From NCBI GenBank assembly GCA_921293015.1, contig OV121083.1, forward strand, positions 32,728,908 to 32,792,907: a stretch of DNA of 64,000 nt, read 5' to 3'. The stretch comes from Phorcus lineatus (taxonomy: Eukaryota; Mollusca; Gastropoda; Trochida; Trochidae). Shown here one piece after another: positions 25,901-34,271 of this stretch (within the stretch, counting starts at the first letter, position 1; each line of letters starts with the position of its first letter). Below the pieces are notes generated by a model, which saw only the letters and a list, made by a program, of their open reading frames with translations, ran no database searches and was not told the origin of the DNA. The translations under genes and the position numbers were made by a program.

Positions 25901-28381
25901 AGTACACGCACCTGCTACCAACACTGAGCACCTTCATCCAACTTACTGCGCCCGGCTGTACTGCAATGTAAGATCATAAAGTAAAAACAGAAACATACTG
26001 AACCCGAATATGGACACGATGACAAACGGAAATCCTGAATAGAAAATACAGAATCACGATTGGTTGCAAATTTAGTTGTAAATCAGCGACGTTGTTTAAA
26101 ACTGAGCATTTGTATTGTCACTTTACTGTTGTAGCCCTAATCCTCTGACGCAAGGCCTCTTACTAAAAAATCTTAGGATCTCTGAGGACCCTTATCTAAG
26201 GTCTCTTACCATTATCCTCTTAAGCTTACTGTTACTGCCCTCGGTTCCCTCACGCTTGACTTTAAGGTCTTTATCATGGTCCGCTAACCTAAGTTATCTT
26301 ATACTACTCCACTAAACATCTATTACTTTGGTCCCTCAACCTAGATTCTTTTATCATAGTCCCAAACCTAAGATCTCTTAATATATTTCTGGATCTTAAG
26401 TCCCTCACCATATTCTTTCAACCTAATGTCTCTTACTATTGTTATTTGACCTAAATCTCATAAAGTAGTACCTCGACTTTTCTCTAACAACCGTCCCCTT
26501 ATCTTTGGTCATTTCCCATAGATTCCTTTCCTTACGTTTCTTACTATAGTCCCCAGACCTTAGGTTACTTACTTCACTCCCCTGACCTCAAGTCTCTTAC
26601 CAAAGTCCTCAGAATTGAAGTCAAAGATAGTTTGCTCTGATCTGTGTGTGCATCTGCTGGTGATCGTGATGTTGATGATGTACAAGGTATTCTCCCTGTA
26701 GGCCTCTGGTCCCAGCACACAGTAGCTGGTATTTTCCTTGTTACACATCCCCCAGCTACAGGCAATCAACAACACAATCATATGTCAACAAGATGTTTTC
26801 AAACATTAACCAAAACTAAAACATTTAGCTTTGTAACACCTTCATGATTCACCCTACAATTTTTTTTCTCCACATGTGTTTCAATGTGTTAATTTTCGAA
26901 AGCTATCCTTTAAACACAGCTCAATTCTTATTGAGAGCACATATTATAGCCAGAAAACTTACGAAGATTCCTCTGCCGTCCTCCACCACGTTTGCACGAG
27001 AGGTTTATGGATGTAGGTCCCGGTATCCCAGGAGATGTTCATGTATCTCCAGTCTTGTATCACCATGCTCTTCCCACTCACTTGCCGGGGCGTGTCTACC
27101 CAACAGAACCAACCTTTCAATGTGGTTTGCAGCTAATCATATCTTAGAGTTCAACATTTTGTGAGAAACAATAATGCTAGACAAGGTTAGATTGAGAGTG
27201 CCAACCACTAACTAATTTAAACCTTGTTGCTCAATGCAATATCCGTGGTATGAGTTGAGAGCCTCCACAAATCCACAAGTTACAACCTTCATGAGTTCTG
27301 AAGTGACTAGCAATATCTGCCACAGTTAGCTAGAACCCTGGCACAGAAAAAAATCAAACATTTTAATTACACAATCGCTTATAAATTAACACTGCATCTT
27401 TCCTAATAATTCTCAAATATAAAAATAATTACACGACATACGAAAAGGGTACATATTAATCACATTCGCAAAATATGAAAAAGATAGGATGAAAAGGTTT
27501 TTTTCTGAAATTGCTCGGACTGAATCTGGTCTTCGAATATGACTAAGTACAGAACATATACATTTTCGTCAAAACATAACGAAAGCGCTTGTTTGTTTTG
27601 ACTGCATCCCTTCTATTTATTATATAAAATTTGCTAACAATGTGATGAGTAGTGATTTTTAAATTGGTCGGACTAAACAATACCTCGGATGGACGGAATC
27701 GTTGCTTTACCCTCGACCGTATGACAGCTTCATATACAGAGACCTGACAAAAAAAACTCACAATCAACCAACAGGCGTTGCTGTACCACATGACCGCCGA
27801 TGTGACAAGATATCACAGTTTGGTCGTAGCTCGCGTCTGTGATCGGTAACCGCAGCTGAAGTTCTTTAGGGGAGATAACTCTGTAGTACTTCTTATCTAC
27901 CCGCTCCTCGTTCCTCACAGAGAAGTAGATAACACTAGAGTTGAGGATTGCTTTGGGAGGTAGTTGACAGTTAAATATACCTACTTCGCCAATGAAGGCA
28001 AACGGGTTAGTTGGGGATAAACCTGAAAAAATAAACGTAATCGCACGATTTCTTGACACAAACATGACTGTCTGAACCTATATATCTCATCGAACGTAAT
28101 CATAATCTTTATGAAAAATATGAAGTTACTTAAGGTCTAATATTCTTAAAGAAGCACTAACTTTGAAAATTGAGTTGTGGTGGTTAATAAAAGAGTAAAA
28201 TAAAAATAGGAGTCTGTGGTGGTAAAATCACTGGTTTTGCTCTCTTCCTCACGCAGTACTTGCGAACAGGCATGTCTGAATTCTTACAATCTGTACTGCA
28301 TTTCTTGTAGATAGGACATAAACTGCTGACGAAAGAACACAGTGACATCAGCACGACAGTGATCCGGTGGATGACATCCAT
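13695..28381 (-). CDS. Class I cytokine receptor, gp130/LIFR/Domeless-like, complete candidate (15 exons, ~750 aa)
   Basis: Exons 5' to 3': 28381-28288, 28022-27762, 27095-26963, 26755-26601, 25960-25830, 25753-25600, 20773-20685, 19063-18844, 18533-18397, 16189-16042, 15690-15547, 15203-15060, 14701-14614, 14510-14453, 13991-13695. Intron phases are 1,1,2,1,0,1,0,1,0,1,1,1,2,0 and the joined frame is open from ATG to TGA (751 codons). Domain order is signal peptide, Ig, two-domain cytokine receptor module, three FN3 domains, TM helix, box 1-like motif and a ~115-residue tail: the architecture of vertebrate gp130. Known: such receptors signal from the plasma membrane through JAK kinases bound at box 1 and STATs bound at tail tyrosines. 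The ligand is unknown. Exon 9's donor (GTGGAA) and the very 3' end are the weak points. Confidence 0.85.
14453..14510 (-). CDS. Receptor exon 14: juxtamembrane box 1-like exon
   Basis: Small phase 2-to-0 exon directly after the TM exon. It encodes RNTRLKWKEKELIVLPHVRQ: a basic stretch, then a hydrophobic patch and Pro, as in box 1 (aliphatic-x-P-x-aliphatic-P), though only one of the usual prolines is present. In vertebrate class I receptors box 1 also sits in its own small exon with these phases. The likely partner is a JAK/Hopscotch-type kinase (inference). Confidence 0.75.
14614..14701 (-). CDS. Receptor exon 13: transmembrane helix
   Basis: Encodes GLSRTVIIIISLASSV then VCLISLSAVLVCLR: about 24 hydrophobic residues after an Arg and before an Arg-rich juxtamembrane region, consistent with a single type I membrane span. 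Phase 1-to-2, as usual for TM exons of class I cytokine receptors. Confidence 0.88.
15060..15690 (-). CDS. Receptor exons 11-12: third FN3 domain
   Basis: Exon 11 (15690-15547) reads VPGPPGPVWVIRREDYSLTV-QWDS and TSYTLQHCRDEHNDC. Exon 12 (15203-15060) reads GEYVIRGLDGGVNYSVRVRQ and GPFSQPVFAVTG. Pro-rich entry, Trp in strand B, and the L-x-x-x-x-x-Y core (GLDGGVNYSV) are FN3 hallmarks. It is the membrane-proximal domain, equivalent to gp130 D6. All junctions are phase 1. Confidence 0.87.
16042..18533 (-). CDS. Receptor exons 9-10: second FN3 domain
   Basis: Exon 10 (16189-16042) is clear: KRLHWQTIASTDTTVPISYN, ETSLYGVSVHTSTGSSGV, SQCLYDVDK. Exon 9 (18533-18397) reads GFSVTGYVNVCLATLHCFVP, then TRSGYIVFSFNLKSHELGSS. 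The acceptor (tagttgtag) gives phase 1 and the joined sequence has the C-strand and E-F-strand pattern of gp130 D5. The exon 9 donor GTGGAA is weak, and the exon lies at the far end of a degenerate tandem array derived from exon 8. Exon 9 is the least certain part of the gene. Confidence 0.6.
16559..16804. mobile_element. 246-bp Tc1/mariner-type MITE, TA target sites
   Basis: Inverted ends cagctgctgaacaaaagttt-gtt and aac-aaacttttgctcagcagctg, 1 mismatch in about 24 bp, each flanked by TA (16557-58, 16805-06). No coding capacity. It sits in the intron between receptor exons 9 and 10. Confidence 0.88.
17165..17275. repeat. ~52-bp tandem duplication
   Basis: Two imperfect copies of ggttgat-taaa ... 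catcacctg-a-tg ... cataagtggc-ct in an intron. They create a duplicated peptide in a spurious minus-strand frame. Confidence 0.8.
17404..17742. mobile_element. ~340-bp MITE with ~90-bp imperfect inverted repeats
   Basis: The left arm from 17404 (gtaatta-catcctgc, aaatcagcgtat-tgaatc, ctgatctcttt, ccctcgtat) is repeated inverted in the right arm ending at 17742 (gatacgaggg, aaagagatcagg, gattcaaatacgctgattt, gcagga). No ORF of its own. Intronic in the receptor gene. Confidence 0.85.
18550..18843. repeat. Degenerate tandem copies of the receptor exon 8 3' end plus its splice donor
   Basis: The real exon 8 end (plus strand: ctacctttgtcttgttcagg, then gagagccgcctatcttgttg and tatacagatatataaa) is followed leftward by about three diverged copies, for example acctaccttttccttgtctt with gagagtcgcctatcttgttg at about 18733-18830. 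Each keeps an acctac string, a GTAGGT donor on the minus strand. Confidence 0.8.
18844..20773 (-). CDS. Receptor exons 7-8: first FN3 domain
   Basis: Exon 7 (20773-20685) reads YPEEGAMTTEGGFTEEVCQG and VRVVYVYLV. Exon 8 (19063-18844) reads PPEELSWNGELTNYSLVYVP, then FHQVHLSCSLEYDVYISVYN and GGSPPSHVHIPEQDKG. The PPEE-NG-x-x-x-x-Y-x-L-x-Y strand C pattern and closing HIP match gp130 D4. Phases 1-0-1. A mariner copy lies in the intron between them. Confidence 0.85.
19219..20503 (-). mobile_element. Full-length but dead mariner transposon (1285 bp) in a receptor intron
   Basis: TIRs of about 30 bp (cgaggggtgtcccaaacatt and, inverted, cgagagttgtcccaaaagtt, both continuing tccggcctga) are flanked by TA duplications at 19217-18 and 20504-05. 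Minus-strand transposase remains: MEKSECRTVIKYLSLKKYTP with an HTH (20324-20100), then VPRMLSEDQKRKCVMVSQQL, FWDSQGV (first Asp) and WLLQDNAPLHTA (second Asp). The third catalytic Asp region (expected YSPDLAPSDYFLFP) is disrupted to YSPPTPQPLSPYFFLFP. Stops and frameshifts break the ORF. Known: mariners use a D,D34D triad. Confidence 0.92.
21555..21750 (-). other. Unrecognised open stretch, possible captured coding fragment
   Basis: About 60 minus-strand codons with coding-like composition: NIQGVSIRRMPSSHVPMPTL, then VDGKLQPLWFDGSALPRELI and DIKAPQRDSF-stop. I do not recognise the family. The conserved-looking WFDGSALP phrase suggests a decayed transposable-element or gene fragment. It lies about 160 bp from the Penelope-like motif at 21.9 kb. 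Confidence 0.35.
21914..21960 (-). other. Penelope-like element terminus with degenerate hammerhead-ribozyme-like core
   Basis: The minus strand reads cctgatgaaggagtaggcat, then gtacatccggaacgtcgtga. CTGATGA is a perfect hammerhead core half, and CCGGAACGTCG differs by one base from the CGAAAC-GTCG half found in LTR-like ends of Penelope-type retroelements. The mutated GAAA makes activity unlikely. Confidence 0.35.
22570..22765. repeat. ~37-bp degenerate minisatellite, ~5 units
   Basis: Repeated blocks of the type ctgtactgtccacacacacc followed by agttgaacacat. Intronic. Confidence 0.8.
23080..23800 (+). pseudogene. Second Tc1-like transposase remnant
   Basis: Frames scattered across this stretch give HLSDESRFLLKV, RTHVWRQKNTAYTP, RGGSVMVWGCLSH, then (new frame) LNILEHVWDILGCRLQLQNT. 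These are the first catalytic Asp block, the GGSVMVWG block and a region resembling the PIEHVWD Glu block of Tc1 transposases. Many stops and shifts; clearly dead, and a different lineage from the 7.8-kb copy. Confidence 0.75.
23870..23942. mobile_element. One end of the 12.0-kb MITE family
   Basis: Contains ccgctcgttgcataaaac, cgcgggaataatatatcc and the terminal gtcacccttgacggaatgtt-ataac, matching half of the element at 12003-12106. No partner left end was found nearby. Confidence 0.8.
24000..25550. other. Large receptor intron, nothing further recognised
   Basis: AT-rich sequence within the 4.8-kb intron between receptor exons 6 and 7. No coding pattern or repeat family identified. Confidence 0.5.
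25600..25960 (-). CDS. Receptor exons 5-6: second cytokine-module domain (D2) with degenerate WSXWS
   Basis: Exon 5 (25960-25830) reads VQPGAVSWMKVLSVGSRCVY, then LEWNHTRSDSRNLTYRLSLH. Exon 6 (25753-25600) reads NDRKETYQWITSRRICALTA, DTEYRVSVCVKPARGG and LWSDPRSINFTTLQD. The WSXWS motif that stabilises this domain in vertebrate receptors is reduced to WSDPR, preceded by the usual basic-glycine stretch. Phases 1-0-1 are those of the class I D2 domain. Confidence 0.88.
26115..26600. repeat. Degenerate ~22-25-bp minisatellite that begins at the exon 4 splice donor
   Basis: About 20 imperfect units of a consensus near cctaaggtctcttaccatag, then tcc. The rightmost unit (cctcaagtctcttaccaaag) is the actual exon 4 donor (minus-strand GGTAAGAG). 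Many units keep cttac (GTAAG on the minus strand), so the intron contains a ladder of donor-like sequences. Confidence 0.72.
26601..27095 (-). CDS. Receptor exons 3-4: first cytokine-module domain (D1)
   Basis: Exon 3 (27095-26963) reads YTPRQVSGKSMVIQDWRYMN, then ISWDTGTYIHKPLVQTWW. Exon 4 (26755-26601) reads WGMCNKENTSYCVLGPEAYR, ENTLYIINITITSRC, TIFDFNSEDF. The second D1 disulphide (MCNKENTSYC) and following strands align with gp130 D1. The first Cys pair (C-x9-10-C-x-W) is absent, with only the W kept (NISW). Phases 1-2-1 match the class I pattern. Confidence 0.9.
27762..28022 (-). CDS. Receptor exon 2: N-terminal Ig-like domain
   Basis: A single phase 1-1 exon reads LSPTNPFAFIGEVGIFNCQL, then SSVIYFSVRNEERVDKKYYR, LQLRLPITDASYDQTVISCH and VVQQRLLVD. 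The NCQL...ISCHI cysteine pair with a D-A-S-Y-x-x-x-V-x-S-C F strand is Ig-like; gp130, LIFR and OSMR also carry one Ig domain before a cytokine module. Strong sites: acceptor tttttttcag type, donor GTGAGT. Confidence 0.87.
28288..28381 (-). CDS. Receptor exon 1: start codon and signal peptide
   Basis: MDVIHRITVVLMSLCSFVSS then LCPIYKKCSTDC: basic H/R near the start, a hydrophobic core, cleavage probably after VSS or SLC. The donor is T|GTAAGAA in phase 1, and T+GT re-forms a Cys codon with exon 2. The upstream in-frame Met in the ORF falls inside the tandem array and lacks a signal-like start, so the Met at 28381 is preferred. Confidence 0.85.
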
Positions 28382-28399
28382 TGTACTCCCCGGCGGGTC

Positions 28400-28735
28400 C
28401 CTGCTCCTATCTGATGACGTCAAGGATAGTACTTCCTGAATGGTACGTGCGGCTATCTGAAGACGTCAAGCATAGTACTTCCTGACGGGTCCGTGAAGCT
28501 ACCTGATGACGTCAAGCATAGTATTTCAAGACGGGTCCCTGCAGCTATCGGATGACGTCAAGCATAGTACTTCCTGACCGGTTGGCTATCTGACGACGTC
28601 AAGCATAGTACTTCCTGGCGGGTCCGTGCAGCTATCGGTTGACGTCAAGCATTATACTTCCTGACGGGTCCGTGCAGCTATCGGATGACGTCAAGCATAG
28701 TACTTCAAGACGGGTCCGTTCAACTATCTGATGTA
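28400..28735 (-). promoter_or_regulatory. Tandem CRE/ETS array immediately upstream of the receptor start codon
   Basis: Seven units of about 40-50 bp. Each has (g)atgacgtcaagcatagtac, then ttcctgacgggtccgtgcag. Perfect CRE palindromes TGACGTCA lie at 28415-22, 28507-14, 28553-60, 28640-47 and 28686-93; one-base variants are at 28461-68 (AGACGTCA) and 28594-601 (CGACGTCA). Five units also contain CTTCCTG (CAGGAAG on the coding strand), a core ETS site. The array spans about -20 to -350 from the ATG. Known: TGACGTCA binds CREB/ATF bZIP proteins. Use as a promoter or enhancer is inferred. Confidence 0.75.
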
Positions 28736-31433
28736 GACTCCCACCGTTAAGCTGAAATTTACAAATTTGAAGTCATAATCTGAGTTTTGTTTCCAAGCAT
28801 TTGTAACCATGAAAAGTGGGGTAACGAAGTTGCGGTATAAGAGAAATGATGTGAAATAAGTTGGTAATTCCTGTTAAAAGAGTATCTACAACAACTTCTT
28901 AATCCTGACTCAATAAATCAAATGATATGTCATAATCCGTATTTGAAACAACTTTAATCAACGCCATTAAACTCTGTGAGGATTCAAATTTTGCAAATTT
29001 AAGCAAAAGTCCAGGCTAACTTTGGTCGGGTGCGGACAGGGCAAGAAGGGATCGAAGAGGTCTTGTAGGGAAGAATGTTTCTAGTATCCCAGCTTTGCAT
29101 GCCATTTGCAACTCCAGGCCAGTTTGGTTACATAGCATTTAAGGCAATGAGGGGAGAAAATAGTTTTTGGGGGAGAATCTGTTTGTGGATTCCCGCAATG
29201 CAAGTCAATAGGATGTGCCATGTTTAAGAGGGCAGCGTTTAAGGCACTGGGGCAGAAAGGCAGGCCTATCTATCTATCAGCACACATACTCTTGGTAATC
29301 GTGGAGGAGCATGACGTCTACAATGTGAGCGGACGACAGTAGATGTCATTAGTTTATTGGCCTGGGCTTAAAAAGGAAGAATCAATCGCTGTCATGTTAC
29401 CGTAAATGAAAACACATTTTCAAATAACATTAAAAAATCGATTTAGAGTCGAGAGTCAATCAAAACGGAATAAAAAAGATAGCACAATAACATAACAAAG
29501 AGTTTACCTGTGTTGTTAGCCGTTTCGTTGTACCGCTGCTTCACAAATCTTCAGCATTCATACCATGCCGGTTTCTAGTTCCGGCTACCAGACAAACAAT
29601 CATTTTACAAACTTAACGGCCAACTGAAAGCTCCCGCGTAAGAGATGACAGAGTATCAGGTGAATCCACAATGAGGTGCCATGAAGGATATGATGTTCCA
29701 AGTGACTGACTAGTACAACACCATCCACCCAGAGAGGCGAGGAGACTTACTACATAACATATACTGGGCGGCAATGCGTGGGCAGTTGAGGCGGAAGTAC
29801 ATTTTACCCGATTGATGTGAGTGAAAGTTCAAATTTTGAATTAAGTGCGTTGACTTATCGTCGTAATTGGTCTAAATTCAGATAGACAGTTAAAAGATTT
29901 AGCAAAATAAGAGTTTGTTTTCTGATTTTATTTACACGAATATAATTTAAATGTACTGCCATGTTGATGTATATGAAAAATTCAAAGACCTTTGTTATGG
30001 TAATAAGGCTGAAAAACGTGTTCGCCCTGTTTTGAATGCTGTATGATATCAAGTCTTTAATAATTAATCATATAAACTTGGTTCGTCTTGTTAAATAATT
30101 TCTTTTATGTATATTAGGTGATGGTGTGGAGATCATTTTATGCACGTTGTTTTATGAGCGCCTTTTGGTGAGGGAATATTCTGCATACATAAGATTACGT
30201 GGAGATATCTTAGTGAACTATACAGATGAACACAAATTAAGTACCCCGTTTTCAAAAGATAAATGTGATGCTCTGGGGTTGTTACAATTTGACTGAATTT
30301 ATCACTCTTGACTTAAAAATGTAAATCTTGTGAATAATTTCTTCAAAGAAAGGTTATTCATAATGACACTTGAAGAAATTATGACATTTAAAAGTTGTAA
30401 TGGTACTGATTTATTACCAAAAGTAACTATTGCCCCTGTGCCAATACTACGTGATAAACTTAAGGTTTCTGATATAAAACCCCCACCTGTGCTACCATGT
30501 TGATTCTCACACATCAAAGCTCTTTTTATCTTGCAAAATACGGGAGTCACTTGTTGTTGAAATGCCATTCATGTTTTCAACAATTATTGACAATTTTTGA
30601 CAAAAAGGCTATCATCATACGAATTTAGAATTCAGTGGGGATCTGTAGGTGCAACCGGTTAAATAAATGCTTCTTCTTGCTTTGGAGGGCTCATTACAGT
30701 GAATACTGACCAGATTTAGGTATTTGGACGTTTCATAGTGCTGAAACCAGTGACTTCTGACAAAACGGCAAAGTTTGACAAGTTGGCTTGAAACAATGGA
30801 ATTAGTCACTTTACAACTACCAATCTTACCTTTCATTTCTCAGTGTATAGTTACATGTTTTTTTACACTAAAATACCGAAGTTTTACAAATGCGAATATC
30901 CAAAAGAAGTAATTGGGTAATCTGAATGATTTTTTTTTCTAAACCGGCTAGATTATGATCCTATCATACGGTTGCATTTACTGACACACGATCTTTTTCC
31001 TTATCAGGCAACTTTTGTTTGTCAAAAAACGTGGGGTGCTTAACTTTTTTCCATGAGTATGGTAGGAAACTTCCGGAGGCCTGTTTTAACAAACACGAGT
31101 ATCACTGCGCCTTGGATTTTGGATACCCATTCTTAGACTTTGAGGTCGGTTATTCTACGAAGACAATTTAGAAATTGATAGGACAATTAAAACCGTTGAA
31201 AGAAAAATGTCACGGTAATTTTCCTACCAGTCGTGAATAATCTCGGAAAGTGCCATTTATAATTTCATTGTTGTAACATTTGTCAAATTCTTTGTTCATG
31301 CATAAAATCAGGTTGTTGTTTTTATTAATCTTGAACAAGTTATAGTTTGCAGTTTATGAACAAAATGTGTTTCTATAACTAAACCGAATGGTCTTACAAT
31401 GTACAAACTTACGGCTCGAAATATGTACTCCAT

Positions 31434-31517
31434 CCAATCTAGTTAAAACTAGATGTAATGATTCGTAGTATCGGACTTCAGGGAGTATTATATTACAGCT
31501 AGTTTTAACTAGATTGG
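31434..31517. repeat. 84-bp inverted repeat (mini-foldback)
   Basis: Left arm ccaatctagttaaaactag and right arm ctagttttaactagattgg are perfect inverted copies, extended by tgtaat/atta-ca, around a ~40-bp loop. The arm core is itself near-palindromic. Confidence 0.85.
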
Positions 31518-33459
31518 TTCTCCATCGATACATTTGTTTACAGGCAACATCATTATTATACTTCTCGGACACTTTTTGACGTAATCTGTCTGCAGGAAGC
31601 AATACAAAATTCATGGTGCTCTGATAAACGTTCAAATGCGAGTTCAACTCTGAATCCGAGTGACGACGTTTCCATTTCCACCACAAAGTCTTGGTAATAA
31701 CCTCTTTTCCATGCAAGCACAAGTATGAAATTTAAAACATTTACCTTTAGTGGCTTACTCTCACGTGAACTTTTCTTTAAATGATTTTATTTCAATGATG
31801 CTTCCATAACAAATAAATCTGTCCGTTTATTTTGCTTTGAAGCCGTTGACAATCATACAAAAACAGAGCCATTGGCCCTGTAGCTTTTTAGTCCTCGATG
31901 ATGTCTAGTATTAAGTTAAAGACGTGCATATAAAATTAACAGATTTATAACATGCATGAATCGTAATTAAAAAACATGCAATAATTATAATTTGCTGGTC
32001 AATCTTTCTCTATTCAACATTCAAGTGTTTATCTTTCAAATTGCTTTAAGTAGGTACAATCAATTTGACACGGACATAGTAACTCGTATAAGAACACACT
32101 AACACACATCTGCTTTCAGATTCCTCAATACATCACTACATAAATTTAAAAAATTTAAAATAATTTAGAACCAACAACCTTTTTCTTACTCTCCTACTTA
32201 CGCCTGACTCCCTGTACAAGTCTGACTAAACTCACAAACCTGAAATACGCATCACTGCGCAATCAGACAATACATGTATACTGTTAGGGACTTGGTCAGC
32301 TCTGGCCAAATGCACCTGCATTGCCAGCTGTCTATAACGACTCACACAAATGTAACTACACCTGGCCAGTGGTTTTTTGGTTTTAGTTTGTTTATTGTTC
32401 TATAGACATAATCTTGAGCTCCTTCTTGCCGCATCAATATGATTGAATGAAAAATTAACTAAGCTCCTAAAAATGTCATTAGTTGATATCTTATCAACTG
32501 GAGAAATACCTAGCCCGTTTCCTAACGTTAATCAAACATCAAAACACAACCACTTTTTCACGAGCAACTGAAGACCATGAAGATGACCGAAATGCAGTTT
32601 TATCATGTGGAACATTTTCACTTTAAAATGTGGTAATTTCAAATGCTCATCATTGCCATAGAAATGTAGAGATAGGTAAGTTATTATTCTACATGCACAA
32701 AGCGTCCACCATCGTATCCATATGACCAAAATGAAATCAACCGTTGGCAACTGTCAGGGGAGATGCAACTTGAATCCGAGGTCTTGAAGAAGGACCACGG
32801 GTTCATGTTCCATGCAAAGGCTGGTCAAGTTTGATCCTGCAGGTCTAAGAATACCCTAAAAAACATCCTTCTGAATGTTCTTTGTTGGCGGCTAAGTAGT
32901 GGTTTGTGCACTTCACGAGATTTAAACCTGGACTTACGTGCTTACAATACATGGTGATACTAGATGCTTATTGTCGATGCTAGTTTTTGCAAATTACATT
33001 GACATTTAATTGACATTCAAATCAAGTGAACATCTTAATCAACTAGAATTTGTGTATATGCATATGAAGTATGCAGCCATTCTGTAAGAACCTGAGAAAG
33101 TTTGTAACTACTAGTATACATTATTGTGCGCATCCTACGAGGGCTCATTGACCAATTTTTCGTTTTTCTCTTAAAAACTGTATAACTCAATGATTTTATG
33201 CTTGTTTTTATTAAAATAAAATCCCCCTAAATCTTGTAAGGGTGTCAATTATAATGGGTTAACATATTCATAAGCACTGGTGTTGTTGTTTTCCCAAATA
33301 TCTACTTTGTCATTAGCTTTCTAAATTGTCTTCTCTAATGTCTTCACTGTTATAAACTCTCTCCGCTGTTTTCTTCTCGATTATCTGATTCTATCTGTAA
33401 TAAACTGACTAACTTTTCCTATCAACTGTTTACTCTGCAATAAGCCGTCTCATATATTC

Positions 33460-33600
33460 AATTCTCAACTGTCTACCCTGTCAAACTGTCTCAATTGCCT
33501 ATCTACAATCAACTGTCTAACTTGTCTTCTTCTCCATTGCCTATCTACAATAAACTGTCTAACTTGTCTTCTTCTCCATAACCTATCTACAATATACAAG
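33460..33600. repeat. ~54-bp imperfect tandem repeat, 2-3 copies
   Basis: Repeats of cctatctacaataaactgtc followed by taacttgtcttcttctccat. They explain the duplicated peptide in the minus-strand frame here, which is rejected as coding. Confidence 0.8.
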
Positions 33601-34271
33601 GTAAATACAGGAGAAACATGCAGGCTGTTGCATGTTCTGTATGAAGACGTAAGTGCATAGAGAGGCATTTCCCTACTGAAAGATTGTCAATCGTGCTAAT
33701 GATAATAATATTTCTATTTATAGAGCGCACTTTTCTCAAGGCGCTATAGGCATATTTTTACCCAAGCTGACCTATTCATCGCTGGAAGGTCACCACCAAC
33801 AAACAGGTATCCATTTCCTGCTGGGTGAACAAAAGCATATTTTGAATAAAGTCTCCTCTCCAAGTTGACACCACAAGTCTCCCAAATTGTGTCTCAGTGT
33901 GGGGCAGGGAATCACCCTTCATACTATCAGAAAATCAAGCTTAACCCATCCATCCGACAAGACACAGACGATGTTGTTCATCTTTAATGATAGCAGTCCA
34001 TGATTTATAAACGTTTAAGGAAAATATAACGATAGATATTGTTTAACTTCTTAACTGTAATCTGTAAGACATTTGAATTTATTTAACTATATTGAATTGA
34101 AAACCACATGAAGAGAGACACTCAAATCTCAAAGAATTTTATAAGGAATTAAGGACATTTGCAATGCACTGAAAAAAATTCACTATCATCAACAATTAAG
34201 GTCATAACAGATTAGTTTCTCTATAAGCCATAACTAGACCACCTAGTTAATAAATGTATTTAATAAGAAAT

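Larger units (their letters stand above)
28740..34271. other. Intergenic, mostly featureless
   Basis: AT-rich spacer between the receptor 5' end and the 3-kb repeat element. Reading frames are short and lack conserved motifs. A small inverted repeat (31434-31517), a loose tandem repeat (33460-33600) and a common invertebrate-type dispersed sequence (tagagcgcacttttctcaag, about 33.72 kb) are the only structure seen. Confidence 0.5.

Noticed and set aside
27543..27791. Possible extra receptor exon (QVSVYEAVIRSRVKQRFRPS) after the Ig exon
   Set aside because: It would need an intron of only about 20 nt; the Ig exon has a strong GTGAGT donor and the next exon joins in phase without it.
1484..28381. 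One giant gene joining lectin, EGF, ZP and cytokine-receptor exons
   Set aside because: The receptor has its own TM, box 1 and stop, and a new signal peptide begins at 11744 in phase with the lectin exons.
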